DNA of 20,000 nt from Priapulus caudatus. Lineage: Eukaryota; Priapulida; Priapulimorpha; Priapulimorphida; Priapulidae. This document shows, piece after piece, positions 1 to 8,224 of this stretch. Where the stretch lies: positions 193,507 through 213,506 of the forward strand of contig NW_014577429.1 of the NCBI RefSeq assembly GCF_000485595.1, written 5' to 3'. The position numbers and the translations under genes are program-made. The notes beneath the pieces were generated by a model, which searched no databases, was not told the origin of the DNA, and was given only the letters and a program-made list of their open reading frames with translations. Each line of letters starts with the position of its first letter. Positions within the stretch are counted from its first letter, which is position 1.

Positions 1-281
1 CGGCGACCTGCGTCTTCCTACAGGTAGCTAATCAGTACGTACGCGGCGGCGTGTGTGTTCTTACAGGTAGCTAATCAGTACGTGCGCGGCGGCGTGTGTC
101 TTCTTACAGGTAGCTAATCAGTACGTGCGCGGCGGCGTGTGTGTTCATACAGGTAGCTAATCAGTACGTGCGCGGCGGCGTGTGTCTTCTTACAGGTAGC
201 TAATCAGTACGTACGCGGCGGCGTGTGTCTTCCTACAGGTAGCTAATCAGTACGTGCGCGGCGGCGTGTTGAAAACGAGCG
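1..281 (+). repeat. 43-bp tandem repeat carrying splice acceptors, 6 units
   Basis: The CAG of the acceptor recurs at 21, 64, 107, 150, 193 and 236, an exact 43-base period. Each unit has a pyrimidine-containing CTTCTTACAG acceptor followed by GTAGCTAATCAGTACGT and GCGGCGGCGTGTGT. The last unit runs into the exon at 239. Units differ only at a few sites. The array probably extends left of the window. Confidence 0.95.
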
Positions 282-387
282 ACGCGCGGCTGTTGCTGCG
301 AGATCCCCGCTTCTCACCAGACATGTTCCCGCAATACATCGAGCTGCTCGCACGCTTCGAGATCGCAATACCACTGGATGCCGACAG
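239..387 (+). CDS. LRRK1: LRRK1-like COR exon, clean but out-of-order copy (block A1)
   Basis: The acceptor is CTACAG in the sixth unit of a 43-bp tandem repeat; the donor is GACAG|GTAGTA. Phase 0 in, 2 out. The protein begins VANQYVRGGVL and contains LRDPRFSPDMFPQYIELLAR and FEIAIPLDADR. The FxxYxxLLxxFEIALP pattern is the end of COR-A/start of COR-B in LRRK proteins. Only the last of the six acceptors leads into an open frame. The phase-0 start fits the exon ending at 16890, not anything upstream in view. Confidence 0.85.
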
Positions 388-560
388 GTAGTAGTGGTAG
401 CGGTAGTAGTAGTGGTAGATGTAGTGGTTGTGGTAGTGGTAGCGGTGGGGGTAGTGCTAGTGGTGGGGGTAGTGGTAGCGGTGGGGGTAGTGGTAGCGGT
501 GGGGGTAGTGGTAGCGGTGGGGGTAGTGGTAATATTAGTGGTAGTGCGGTAGTGGTAGTC
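388..560 (+). repeat. 18-bp GGT/GGGGG intron repeat (A1)
   Basis: Directly after the donor at 388 the intron is a run of GGTAGT-type triplets with five GGTGGGGG blocks spaced 18 bases apart (about 444 to 524). The transcribed strand would carry several G5 runs close to a 5' splice site. The open frame across it (Gly/Ser repeats) is a by-product of the triplet period. Confidence 0.9.
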
Positions 561-620
561 GCCGTTGTAGTGGTTGGTATTCATATGTGTTCTCATGTGC
601 CTTCCATTGATTTATTGCAG

Positions 621-869
621 AATACTGCTTCCTTCTAAACTATCGAAAGACAAACCGGGCCTCGAACTGGATTCGAGAAACTACAAGGCAGGCAAACTGG
701 CCAGGATCTACAAGATATCGCACGTTCCCAGCGGATTCTGGCCGAGGATAATCACCCGGATCCAAGCCGAACTATATCGAGTCATCCGGCCGCCCAGTCG
801 GACGCACGTGATGCGTAAATCATCGACGGCTGTCCGGTCTGGAGACACGTGGATGGAGCATGTTCCACT
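621..869 (+). CDS. LRRK1: LRRK1-like COR-B exon, clean but out-of-order copy (block A1)
   Basis: Acceptor GATTTATTGCAG; donor CCACT|GTAAGC; phase 2 in (AG plus A, Arg), 2 out. It reads RILLPSKLSKDKPGLEL and then KISHVPSGFWPRIITRI. The LLPxxLxxxKPGL and VPxGFWxRxIxR motifs are the core of COR-B in LRRK1-type proteins. The C-terminal third, rich in Arg and Ser, is a less conserved loop. Confidence 0.85.
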
Positions 870-921
870 GTAAGCACGCATGCTCAGTCAGCAGACGAAC
901 CTCTGGCTTGCCAATATACTT

Positions 922-923
922 AT

Positions 924-988
<65 letters not shown>

Positions 989-1022
989 TAATTTGTTTAT
1001 TTATTTTCTTATTTATTAAAGT
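922..1022 (+). repeat. ATTT microsatellite (A1 intron)
   Basis: About 15 uninterrupted ATTT units followed by imperfect ones, between COR exons. A shorter, broken version is at 18485-18585. Confidence 0.95.
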
Positions 1023-1146
1023 ATTAATTATGAAGCAGTTTTACATCATTACACATCAGGTCCGAGACTTATTATTACGATATCGGATCCAGCTCCGGAC
1101 TCAGAATCCAGTTCGAACTTCCCCTTTTCTCTCCCTACATACACAG

Positions 1147-1397
1147 TAGCAGAGGTCGCAGTAGCAGGTTCGACATCAGCAAGGAGAAGATGTTGTACTG
1201 GGCGAAGGGCATAGCGGTCACCCACCGCACCGGTTACTTCGTGGTGGAGTCATTACGTCACGCCGCGGCCGCCGCCATGTTGGGAGACAACAGCAGCAGC
1301 GGAATACTGATCACCGTATGCTCGGACACCTGCGACTACTCCGCCATGGGCTTCGTAACCGACCAGATCGAGGTGGTCATGTCGGACTGGTTCCCAG
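1147..1397 (+). CDS. LRRK1: LRRK1-like COR-B exon, clean but out-of-order copy (block A1)
   Basis: The acceptor follows a strong pyrimidine tract (CTCTCCCTACATACACAG) and the donor is CCCAG|GTAACC; phase 2 in, 1 out. An alternative acceptor AGCAG at 1168 gives the same phase and a shorter exon. The protein contains FDISKEKMLYWAKGIAVTH, FVVESLRH and then DYSAMGFVTDQIEVVMSDW followed by FPG, the end of COR-B before the kinase linker. There is an Ala run (HAAAAAM). No kinase exon follows in the next 4 kb, as would be expected if this copy were in its native place. Confidence 0.85.
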
Positions 1398-1619
1398 GTA
1401 ACCGGTCCGTCGCGCGCCGGCCGCCCGCAGCGATCAGCGAACGACGGTCACGCTTCACTTGGATTATTTTTTGATTATATTATTTATGTTTTATTTTCGT
1501 TTTATTTATTTTATTCATTAGTGATGTAATTTTTCACTTACCTGAATACTTTTGTGTTCGTTGATATGGTAGGGCTTTTTTCTCGTGGATAACTCTGGTA
1601 GTTATGTTATATAGATATA

Positions 1620-1621
<2 letters not shown>

Positions 1622-1673
<52 letters not shown>

Positions 1674-1697
1674 ACACGCACACACACACACACACAT
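1622..1697 (+). repeat. CA microsatellite
   Basis: Nearly pure CA repeat with ACACATAC and ACACGC interruptions. It marks the right-hand limit of block A1: sequence beyond it has no counterpart next to the A2 copy. A purine-rich GAGA/AAAG tract follows to about 1890. Confidence 0.95.
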
Positions 1698-1889
1698 ACC
1701 AGAGAGGCGAGAAAGAGCACGAAATAAACACGGGAAGAGAGAAAAAGGAGAAATCAGTGAAAAAGAAAATGAGAAAGCGAACGAAAAAGAGAGGCAGCAC
1801 TAGAAAGAAAGATAAGAGAATAGAGAAAGAGAGCGTATGTGTGTGACTGTGGGAGGGAGATGGAGAAAAAGAGCGAGTGAAAAAGAAAG

Positions 1890-2845
1890 AATTGGCGAAG
1901 ACATGAATTTCATTACCATCCTCAATTCAATCAATCGCAATTTCACCGCTTTCCATATCTCTAAGTGGACAAGCTGTCTACTAAGTGAGCCTGATCAAAA
2001 TCATACCGGTTGCTGAAGCTAGGTGACTGCGCAACCAAGTGTAAAAGCCTGTGTCGTGGTTTTCAAAATCAAATAGACGCTTGTAGTCGGTTGACTTTGC
2101 CCAACGTTTATAACGGTTTACAAAGATGAGCGAGGCTCCCATGTAAAGGACTAAACAAATAATTAATTTCAGACAATTTCAAGCAAACTATGTCGATAGC
2201 AAAAGGCTAGGGGTGCTAACGTGTAGCTGGTTGCAAACGTTGTTTATTCGATTATCGTGGTAGTTTGGCGACGTCGGTGTGGACTGGGAAACAGTCGCAT
2301 TACGAAGCGCAAGTAATAATATTTCGATAACGTATGTATGTAACTAACATTTTGTTTGATTTTTATTTTCAAGTTTGTAAGTGCCATTTAATCCTGCTGG
2401 CATTTACAGTAAGAATACTGTTTAGACTTGGGTCAGGCATACTGATCAGTAAGCTTTATAGTGCAGATAGCGCATATCATCATGCTCAGATAGCGTAGTA
2501 ATCTTTATCTTTATAAGCATTTACTACGCGCAACACAATGATGGATAATTTTTTTAGGTAAAATAAATGGTCGAATTTAGTTTAGCTGTGATTCGTTGTG
2601 TTAGTTTGCTAGCAGTTTTTTTAACCAACAGCTACAACCTGCCAGCCTGCCACTAACCAGGTACCGCAATGAGCCAGCTTGACATGAACTACAGTAGCTC
2701 GTATATACCCGCACGCTTACGGAATCACTGAGAACATTTCACCCCGCCAGGTGGCTCTCACAGCACCAGATCTTGCTCGCGTACATATGGCTCCTCCATG
2801 CAGCTGAGGCGGTAGAGGCAGGCCTGGCCAGCTAGGCTGCCAGTA
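1890..2845. other. No gene seen
   Basis: Mixed-composition unique sequence with stops in all frames at short intervals, no splice-bounded ORF with recognisable protein similarity and no obvious repeat. Confidence 0.6.
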
Positions 2846-3470
2846 ATGACTGTTAGTGCACGCATTGTGCAACCGGCGCGCATGAAAGGCAACATTTGCG
2901 CGCGGCTAGAATGGACAGTTGGAAGCCGGCATGGACTCTCGTGCTGGCATCACTCGGCTTCGTATTGTAACGGAGAGCGGTCTGTTGCCGAAAGATTAGA
3001 GCCGATGAAAAAGCTTGTCGAACAATATTTATTGAAGCTGCCCGCTCGCGACAATGCGCAGCGAATTCGGCGCGGCCCGCGATAACGCTAAAACCAATCA
3101 TATAGTCGGCGACGGGATAACGCTATTATCTTGTCGGCGGCGGCGACACGTAACGACGAGAAATGAAAGCCATTGTCGCCGACGGTGCGCGCCTTTCATC
3201 CGTGTTTGCGAACGCTGAATGGCGCGCGCAACTCTCGCGCTTATCGCTATGTTACCATGTATTGCAATGAAAGCGCGCCGGCTGAATGCGGGGGCTGCGT
3301 GGCCGAGCCGTGGATTAGTCGTCTTATCTGCCGCGAAACAAGTGTCGGCGGCCGACGAGAGAATGGCGCGTCGCAGACGAGAGCAAGCGCGACAAATATT
3401 TGTACAAATATTCGTCGTCGGTATAATTTTCGACGCGAGAGAAATCGCCGACGCGACGCGGAAAGAGATA
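2846..3470. other. CpG- and GC-rich stretch, no gene recognised
   Basis: This stretch is much richer in CG dinucleotides (many GCGCGC, CGCCGACG) than its surroundings. Short ORFs exist on both strands but none resembles a known domain. It could be an unmethylated CpG-rich or promoter-like segment; no TATA or other core element can be assigned. A 28-base near-palindrome lies at 3390-3417. Confidence 0.35.
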
Positions 3471-3473
3471 CGT

Positions 3474-3477
3474 GCGC

Positions 3478-3541
<64 letters not shown>
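3474..3541 (+). repeat. TGCG microsatellite
   Basis: About 15 uninterrupted TGCG units. Because the period is 4, all frames read as repetitive Arg/Ala/Cys/Val peptides; these are not genes. Confidence 0.97.
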
Positions 3542-3824
3542 ATGACCGGTGGTTTCACCACGAGAGTGATCGGAGTTAAGGTCTCAGCATGAGAGAGATC
3601 AGGGTGGTGGAGCTGGGTTCTCACCATGCGAGAGATCAAACATGACTAGGGAGGGACTCGACACAAGAGAAATTTTGGGTGAATGGGGGAAGGAGCTCGT
3701 CGTAGGAAGGTAGGTGTCGGAGATTGTCAGTCAGGCAAGCTTGCCGTTGAGCTTTACGTTGACTGGGCTTGCGTCCTGACGCATCTGCGGACTGTCCTTC
3801 CGCAACCTAGTAGTAGCATCGTGT

Positions 3825-4016
3825 TCTCACTACTGACGCGTATCTGGTTGTTTGCGTCCTGACGCATGCTGTTATGTTTGCGTCCTGGCGCGTATCTAAG
3901 TGTATGCGTCCTGACGCATGTCGGAGTGTTGGCGTCTTGACGCGTCTCGAGATGCTTGCGTCCTGACGTGTGTCGGGGTGTTTGCATCCTGACGCATGAT
4001 CTTATGTTTGCGTCGG
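3825..4016 (+). repeat. 26-bp tandem repeat with GCGTCCTGACGC core, about 7 units
   Basis: From 3851 six units of exactly 26 bases follow each other, each starting near TTTGCGTCCTGACGCATG and ending in GTG or ATG; a diverged unit starts at 3825 and a partial unit ends the array. The core GCGTCNTGACGC is close to an inverted repeat. A further isolated core lies at 3770. Units differ at up to a third of sites, so the array is old. Confidence 0.9.
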
Positions 4017-5145
4017 TTTTTATGCGATATATTGATATCATATTATTACCCGAGCTGCTCTACGGACGTCCTAAAGGAACAAAAGGTGGGGGAGGGTGTT
4101 CATCGCCCACCTATTACTGCTATATAGTTATATCGTAAAAAAAAGAATTTAATAGAATCTCTAAAATCCCATATTCAGCTTTCTGCTCAACCCTAGCTCT
4201 ACCCATAATCTCACACAGCGTATTCAAATCGCATTCCCCAATACATCACAATCATTTTCCCAATAACATCCACCAGACCTCCCCCTACCCCCGAGTATCT
4301 TTAATCTAGTCACACTTCCCAACATTTCTCCATTTCTTTTCCAACACCTCCACCAACATCTTTCCATCATCTCATAACCTAAACCTTTCGGTGTCCTATC
4401 CCCCCCCCCCCAATACGAATACCTCCGAATACCTCCGCTTTTTCTTCATCTACTGCTATTTGCGTTTTCCATAACCCCTGGACAGCTACAATAATAACAA
4501 TAATAATAATACATAATAATTTAGATTCACGTCCACCGCTATCTCCAACCAACCACCTGAAATTCTCTACTCACAGTAGAATCACCTAACAGAGCCATCT
4601 TCCCCTAGTCACCCTGACTCGACACAGACCCGCCACCAACTTCCCTTCCACTCATAACTATACTATTGTATACCAGGTATCTGCCATCAATCGATGTCGT
4701 AGCGTCATATAATATAACTCATAGTGTAATTACGGTCCGCCCATAAACGACACTGTTGACACGCGGGCGCAAACAAACACAACGGCGTCACAAATATTAC
4801 TAATAACACGTCATAAAGCGGTCCAAATATTTATTAAACTATTAATATCAGCGCTCACCTCCAGTTAAAACATTTACACGCCGACGTTGTAAAAGCGAGT
4901 TAGGGTGTATTTTATTGCGTCGCTGTTTGGCGAACTATCAGCACCGCCGCGGGTAAACATGCACTGAAGTGTTCTGATCGACTGATAAGTGAAGTTTCAT
5001 CAACACCCGGACAAGTGCATTGCATGCATGCCCGGTAACGCGCGCCACTCGCAGCGCCATTATGTACAACGTATCACAGCCGGAGAATATAGACACCGGG
5101 TATTGTCCTGCGCTTCTGAATAGCTAGTAAAGCCATCGTAAAGAA
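4017..5145. other. No gene seen; G-poor tract at 4150-4680
   Basis: Unique AT-rich sequence. Between about 4150 and 4680 the + strand is strikingly poor in G and rich in C (4321-4380 contains no G), with a C11 run near 4400 and a small AAT repeat near 4490. No coding potential is apparent on either strand. Confidence 0.6.
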
Positions 5146-5460
5146 GTGGTGGGGACGATGGTAACGACAATGATGACTAGAATGTTGGTGATGACGACGA
5201 CGACGATGAAGACGATGCTGCTGCTGCTGCTGATGGTGGTGGTTGTGGTTGTGGTGGTGGTGGTGGTGGTGATGATGAAGAAGAAGAAGATGATGATGAT
5301 GATGATGAAAAAGAAGTAGAAGATGATGATGATGACGATGGTAATGATGATAATGATGATAGTGATGATGGTGAGGATGATGATGATGATAATAATGGTG
5401 ATGGTAATATTTCTATTATTATTATAACGATAATAATGATGCTGGTGATAATGATGGAGG
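5146..5460 (+). repeat. Compound trinucleotide repeat (GAT/GAC/CTG/GGT/AAG)
   Basis: Continuous imperfect triplet repeats, with CTG x5 near 5216, GGT/TGT blocks to about 5268, AAG x4 and GAT runs. Interruptions break the triplet phase and no flanking exon structure is seen, so I treat it as non-coding simple sequence. Confidence 0.9.
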
Positions 5461-5664
5461 TTTAAAGTATATTAATTTTCCTTAATATTCTGGTAAAAAT
5501 ATTCCTCTCTTCTACCGAAACACAAAGCGTTCGTGATTGTGTTTATCTTTATAGCTTGTGTATACAACGGTGCATTCACGAGTAAGCGTTAAGACAACCC
5601 TTTCTGGATAGATTTTACATCCTCACAAAATGTACTGTATTATGATTACAAACCTCTGTGCATA

Positions 5665-5960
5665 CTATATATATATATATACGTGTGTGTGCGTGCATAA
5701 GCTTGTGCGTGCGTGCGTGCATAGGTGTGTGCGTGTTTGTGTTGCATGTGTGTGTGCGTGTTTTCGCGCGTGAGCGCATGTGTGCGTGTCTGCTACAGTC
5801 GATACAGACGTTTTGTTAGAAAACTGAGCGTTGCATGATTTATCTTGAGATTTTTTCAATAAATGAAAGAATTTGTTTAATATTGTAAAAATGGGAACAA
5901 CTGGCAATGGATATAAGCGTGCGCGCGTGCGTGCGTGCCGTGCCATATGTGTGTATACCT
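5665..5960 (+). repeat. AT and TG/GCGTGC microsatellite-rich stretch
   Basis: A short AT repeat at about 5669-5683 is followed by TG repeats with GCGTGC motifs to about 5790, then about 115 bases of ordinary sequence, then GCGTGCGC repeats again at 5917-5940. Block B1 homology starts inside the last of these. Confidence 0.85.
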
Positions 5961-5992
5961 CTGTGCGTTTGAAGCATTTTAATATCTTGCAG

Positions 5993-6115
5993 AAGAGCCT
6001 GAACGCATCGAACAACGCCATCAGTTGCATTCCGCGCGGATATCACACGTTCTGGTCTAACACGCTGAGATACATCAACCTAGATCGAAACAGGATTCAC
6101 AGCATCAGCATTGGG
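5993..6115 (+). CDS. LRRK1: LRRK1-like LRR exon, clean but out-of-order copy (block B1)
   Basis: Acceptor ATATCTTGCAG, donor TTGGG|GTTAAT, phase 0 at both ends, 41 codons. It reads KSLNASNNAISCIPRGY and LRYINLDRNRIHSISIG, two LRRs. It joins in phase to the exon at 6878 (ICALRALRELHLSHN). Its natural upstream partner is the exon ending at 8681, which lies downstream in this window. Confidence 0.85.
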
Positions 6116-6877
6116 GTTAATATCATTTCAGTGTTCACTCCGCGGTGACAGCAACAGCCTATAGAATGTTTGCGAAAAAGTTGGTTGATTACTCGAACTT
6201 ATACCATACAACTGAACAAAGTTTAGAAGTAAGACTGGTAAGGGTTCAACTATGCGGGGCGCAACCGTCTGCCCTGCCCGCCACCTATCGATCGAAAAGA
6301 TAAATTAGTGACCCATACTTATAACACTCAGATCTTTTTCGTGACGCGAGGGTCGACCTGTCCCCGCAACGTATGGCGTTGCACTGGCGATTATGGGCCT
6401 CGACGCGTAAGATGTCATCAAGAGTCCATAATAGAGAATATTTTAAAATATTTATTATTTATTATATATATTATATTATATTTAATATTTAATATCATCA
6501 ATTTTAAATATAGGGAATTTGTTCTACTATGGACTATTGATATCATACATGAATGGATGAGAAATTATATTTCACACGAGTTAATATTTAACAGATATTT
6601 TTGTACATTATAATAACATCGTATCAGTTAACGACGAACCAAAATGCATCGAAATAAAGATGGCGCATTCATAGTTAGTCTCAACACACTCACACTTGCG
6701 CGCACACTTGCACGCACACGCACACGCACGAATACACGCAAGCACACACACGCACGCGCACACGCAGCTTCAGAAAAATTTGCCACGTCTCGCGTACGCC
6801 ATGGCAAAAGCATGAAAATTTTCCTCGATGGTAGAATCGGTATGACACCCTCACGCGTTAGTTTTTGTTGCGTGTAG
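6116..6877 (+). other. Intron in block B1
   Basis: Intron between the two clean LRR exons, GT to AG. It holds an AT-rich part (6440-6510) and a CA/CG-rich microsatellite (about 6684-6769). No other feature seen. Confidence 0.7.
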
Positions 6878-7017
6878 ATATGTGCCTTGCGGGCACTGAG
6901 AGAGCTACATCTCAGCCACAATCAGATTGCTATACTACCGCTGCCGACATTCTGGGACTGCGTAAAACTATCGTTGCTGGACGTTTCCTACAACTGTCTG
7001 ACGAACAGCGACAACGA
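6878..7017 (+). CDS. LRRK1: LRRK1-like LRR exon, clean but out-of-order copy (block B1)
   Basis: Acceptor GCGTGTAG, donor CAACGA|GTGAGC; phase 0 in, 2 out. The protein contains LRELHLSHNQIAILPLP and LSLLDVSYNCLTNSDNE, two LRRs. Phase 2 out fits the exon at 11272 and does not fit the phase-0 exon at 7122 that comes next here. It is open throughout. Confidence 0.85.
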
Positions 7018-7121
7018 GTGAGCGCACAACTATATAGTGAATGCCCCAACTAAACGGCGGATATACCTACGATACTATTACGTAGCTAAAGTTAACATTA
7101 GCAATGTCGTGTGCACTGCAG

Positions 7122-7339
7122 AGAGGTTGCGTGATAGCACGTTGGCAGCGGCTGGGTCTATGCCACGTGCAAACAAGCTGGCTGGACAATGAAAACCTGA
7201 CCGAAATCATCCTATCGGAGAACGGACTGACAGTGGCGCCTGGCACACTGCTGTGGTCACTTCCGCATCTGAAGAACTTAGACCTCTCGAAGAACCTATT
7301 AGTCTCTCTACCCGACGCCACGGAGATAGGATGTTCTAG
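7122..7339 (+). CDS. LRRK1: LRRK1-like exon: start of the LRR domain
   Basis: The exon opens after ACTGCAG in phase 0 and ends TCTAG|GTACAG in phase 2. It reads about 72 residues including LTEIILSENGLTV and LPHLKNLDLSKNLLVSLPDA, which are two leucine-rich repeats of the LxxLxLSxNxLxxLP type. The frame stays open upstream to an ATG at 7104. That ATG sits inside the putative acceptor and is an unlikely start, because LRRK proteins carry a long N-terminal region before the LRRs. The preceding LRR exon of the misplaced block ends in phase 2 and cannot splice to this phase-0 acceptor in frame, so the true upstream exon is not in view. The LRR frame is certain; the 5' boundary is less so. Confidence 0.75.
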
Positions 7340-7837
7340 GTACAGATAGCACCGAGTTCAGAATGTATCAATCCTGATGATAATTGAATTCAGTGACTAT
7401 TTCTGACTTGCAGCTCATGAAGAGACGTACGTCGTTTGATGGTATTTTTGTACATGGCTTGTTGTGTTTATTTGAAAGGAAATCGTTACATTGTCAAGTT
7501 TAGCAATCTTACCCGTGCACCTGTCATATAGGATCTGTAGACACACACCATATACGCATATATCCGTCATGCCGTAAAACTTATATTTAGTATTTAAGTA
7601 CCACGTAGAGAGTAAATGTTGGTTTTTCTATCGGCATCAACAGCGAAAAGTTAACTGTTAGTAGTAATAGTAGGTTTTTGGACAGTAGCATACTTGTGGA
7701 TCGTGCAGCCATCGTGACGATGGTCAAAGTTTATAGTGACGCAGCGCGTAACTCGTGGATGCACATGATGCACAGAATGCATAGGATGCACAGGATGCAC
7801 AAGATGCACAGTCAATGTTTACTCCAATCGTTTGCAG
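7340..7837 (+). other. Intron with 9-bp tandem repeat at 7759-7812
   Basis: Intron between LRR exons. Six units of ATGCACAGG-like 9-mers fill 7759-7812; the rest is unremarkable. Confidence 0.8.
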
Positions 7838-7974
7838 ACTGACGTATCTAGATGTCTCTAGGAATCGACTGACAGCTGTCCCTCACGATCTCTTTCGGGT
7901 ACCGACTCTTGTGAGCCTCAACCTCAGCCACAACAAACTACGGCAGATAGTCACAAGCGGTGATGACGATGCCG
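7838..7974 (+). CDS. LRRK1: LRRK1-like exon: LRR
   Basis: Acceptor TTTGCAG and donor GCCG|GTAAGT are both strong. Entry is in phase 2, completing the AG left by the exon ending at 7339 to an Arg codon, and exit is in phase 1. The translation contains LTYLDVSRNRLTAVPHDLF and LVSLNLSHNKLRQIV, two canonical LRRs, followed by an acidic GDDD stretch. Coding is open throughout and the phases match both neighbours. A 9-bp tandem repeat ends 25 bases upstream of the exon. Confidence 0.9.
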
Positions 7975-7991
7975 GTAAGTAGCGCACGAAA

Positions 7992-8224
7992 GGTCGTTGT
8001 CGTATCAGGTACTACATATATGTACCCGAGGTAGTTTTAGGTTGTTTAGTATTATGTTTATATTTGTATATGAGGTATGTTTAGGGGTTAGGGTTAGGGT
8101 TAAGGTTAGAGTTAGGGTTAGTGTTAGGGTTAGGGTACACTTCTGTAGTAAAAGTCTGGTACGCTTTGTGTATACATATATGTACCTTGGGTACATATAT
8201 GTAGTACTTGATACGACAACGACC
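7992..8224. mobile_element. Foldback (MITE-like) element with telomeric-repeat core
   Basis: Two 42-base arms, 7992-8033 and 8183-8224, are inverted copies with two mismatches. The outer end reads GGTCGTTGTCGTATCA on one strand at each side. Between them lie about 150 bases that include nine TTAGGG-type repeats at 8081-8136. The right arm overlaps a further near-palindrome around CATATATGTACC. There is no ORF of transposase size, so if mobile it is non-autonomous. I see no clear target-site duplication. It lies in an intron of the LRRK1-like gene. Confidence 0.7.
8081..8136 (+). repeat. Interstitial telomeric repeat (TTAGGG)n, about 9 units
   Basis: Nine hexamer-like units on the + strand, five of them perfect TTAGGG, the others TTAGGGG, TTAAGG, TTAGAG and TTAGTG. 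Ordinary sequence is on both sides, so this is not a chromosome end. Confidence 0.95.

Larger units (their letters stand above)
1..1621 (+). repeat. Block A, clean copy (A1)
   Basis: Large direct duplicate of 17198-19218 covering the end of the 43-bp repeat array, three COR exons and their introns and about 220 bases of the next intron. Homology stops just before the CA microsatellite at 1622. The left end is cut by the window. All exons are open in this copy. Confidence 0.9.
5918..7036 (+). repeat. Block B, clean copy (B1)
   Basis: Direct duplicate of 9026-10178, bounded on the left by a TG/GCGTGC-rich microsatellite and on the right by ACTATATA. It holds two LRR exons and the 762-base intron between them. 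Beyond 7036 the two copies are unrelated. Confidence 0.92.

Noticed and set aside
1-281. 43-bp repeats as a CRISPR array
   Set aside because: Units are head-to-tail with no unique spacers, contain splice-site and coding sequence, and the genome is eukaryotic.
378-638. Gly/Ser-rich open frame over the GGT repeat
   Set aside because: It lies in the intron after a good donor and is explained by the triplet period; the other copy is broken.
1-1397. Last exons of an upstream tandem LRRK paralogue
   Set aside because: The clean copy is nearly identical to the downstream copy even in introns, no kinase exons follow, and the differences are indels; a paralogue old enough to have lost its kinase should show substitutions.
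2846-3101. Small protein genes on both strands in the CpG-rich stretch
   Set aside because: Overlapping antisense frames without splice context, motif or recognisable family.
3173-3639. Open frames through the TGCG repeat giving Arg/Ala/Cys/Val or His/Ala/Arg/Thr repeats on both strands
   Set aside because: A four-base repeat without stops is open in all frames; flanking residues show no recognisable domain.
5993-7017. Block B1 as an extra pair of LRR exons in the protein
   Set aside because: Exit phase 2 does not match the next exon at 7122 (phase 0), and the sequence is the same as the pair needed after 8681.
8081-8136. Chromosome end
   Set aside because: Only about nine degenerate TTAGGG units, with gene exons on both sides.
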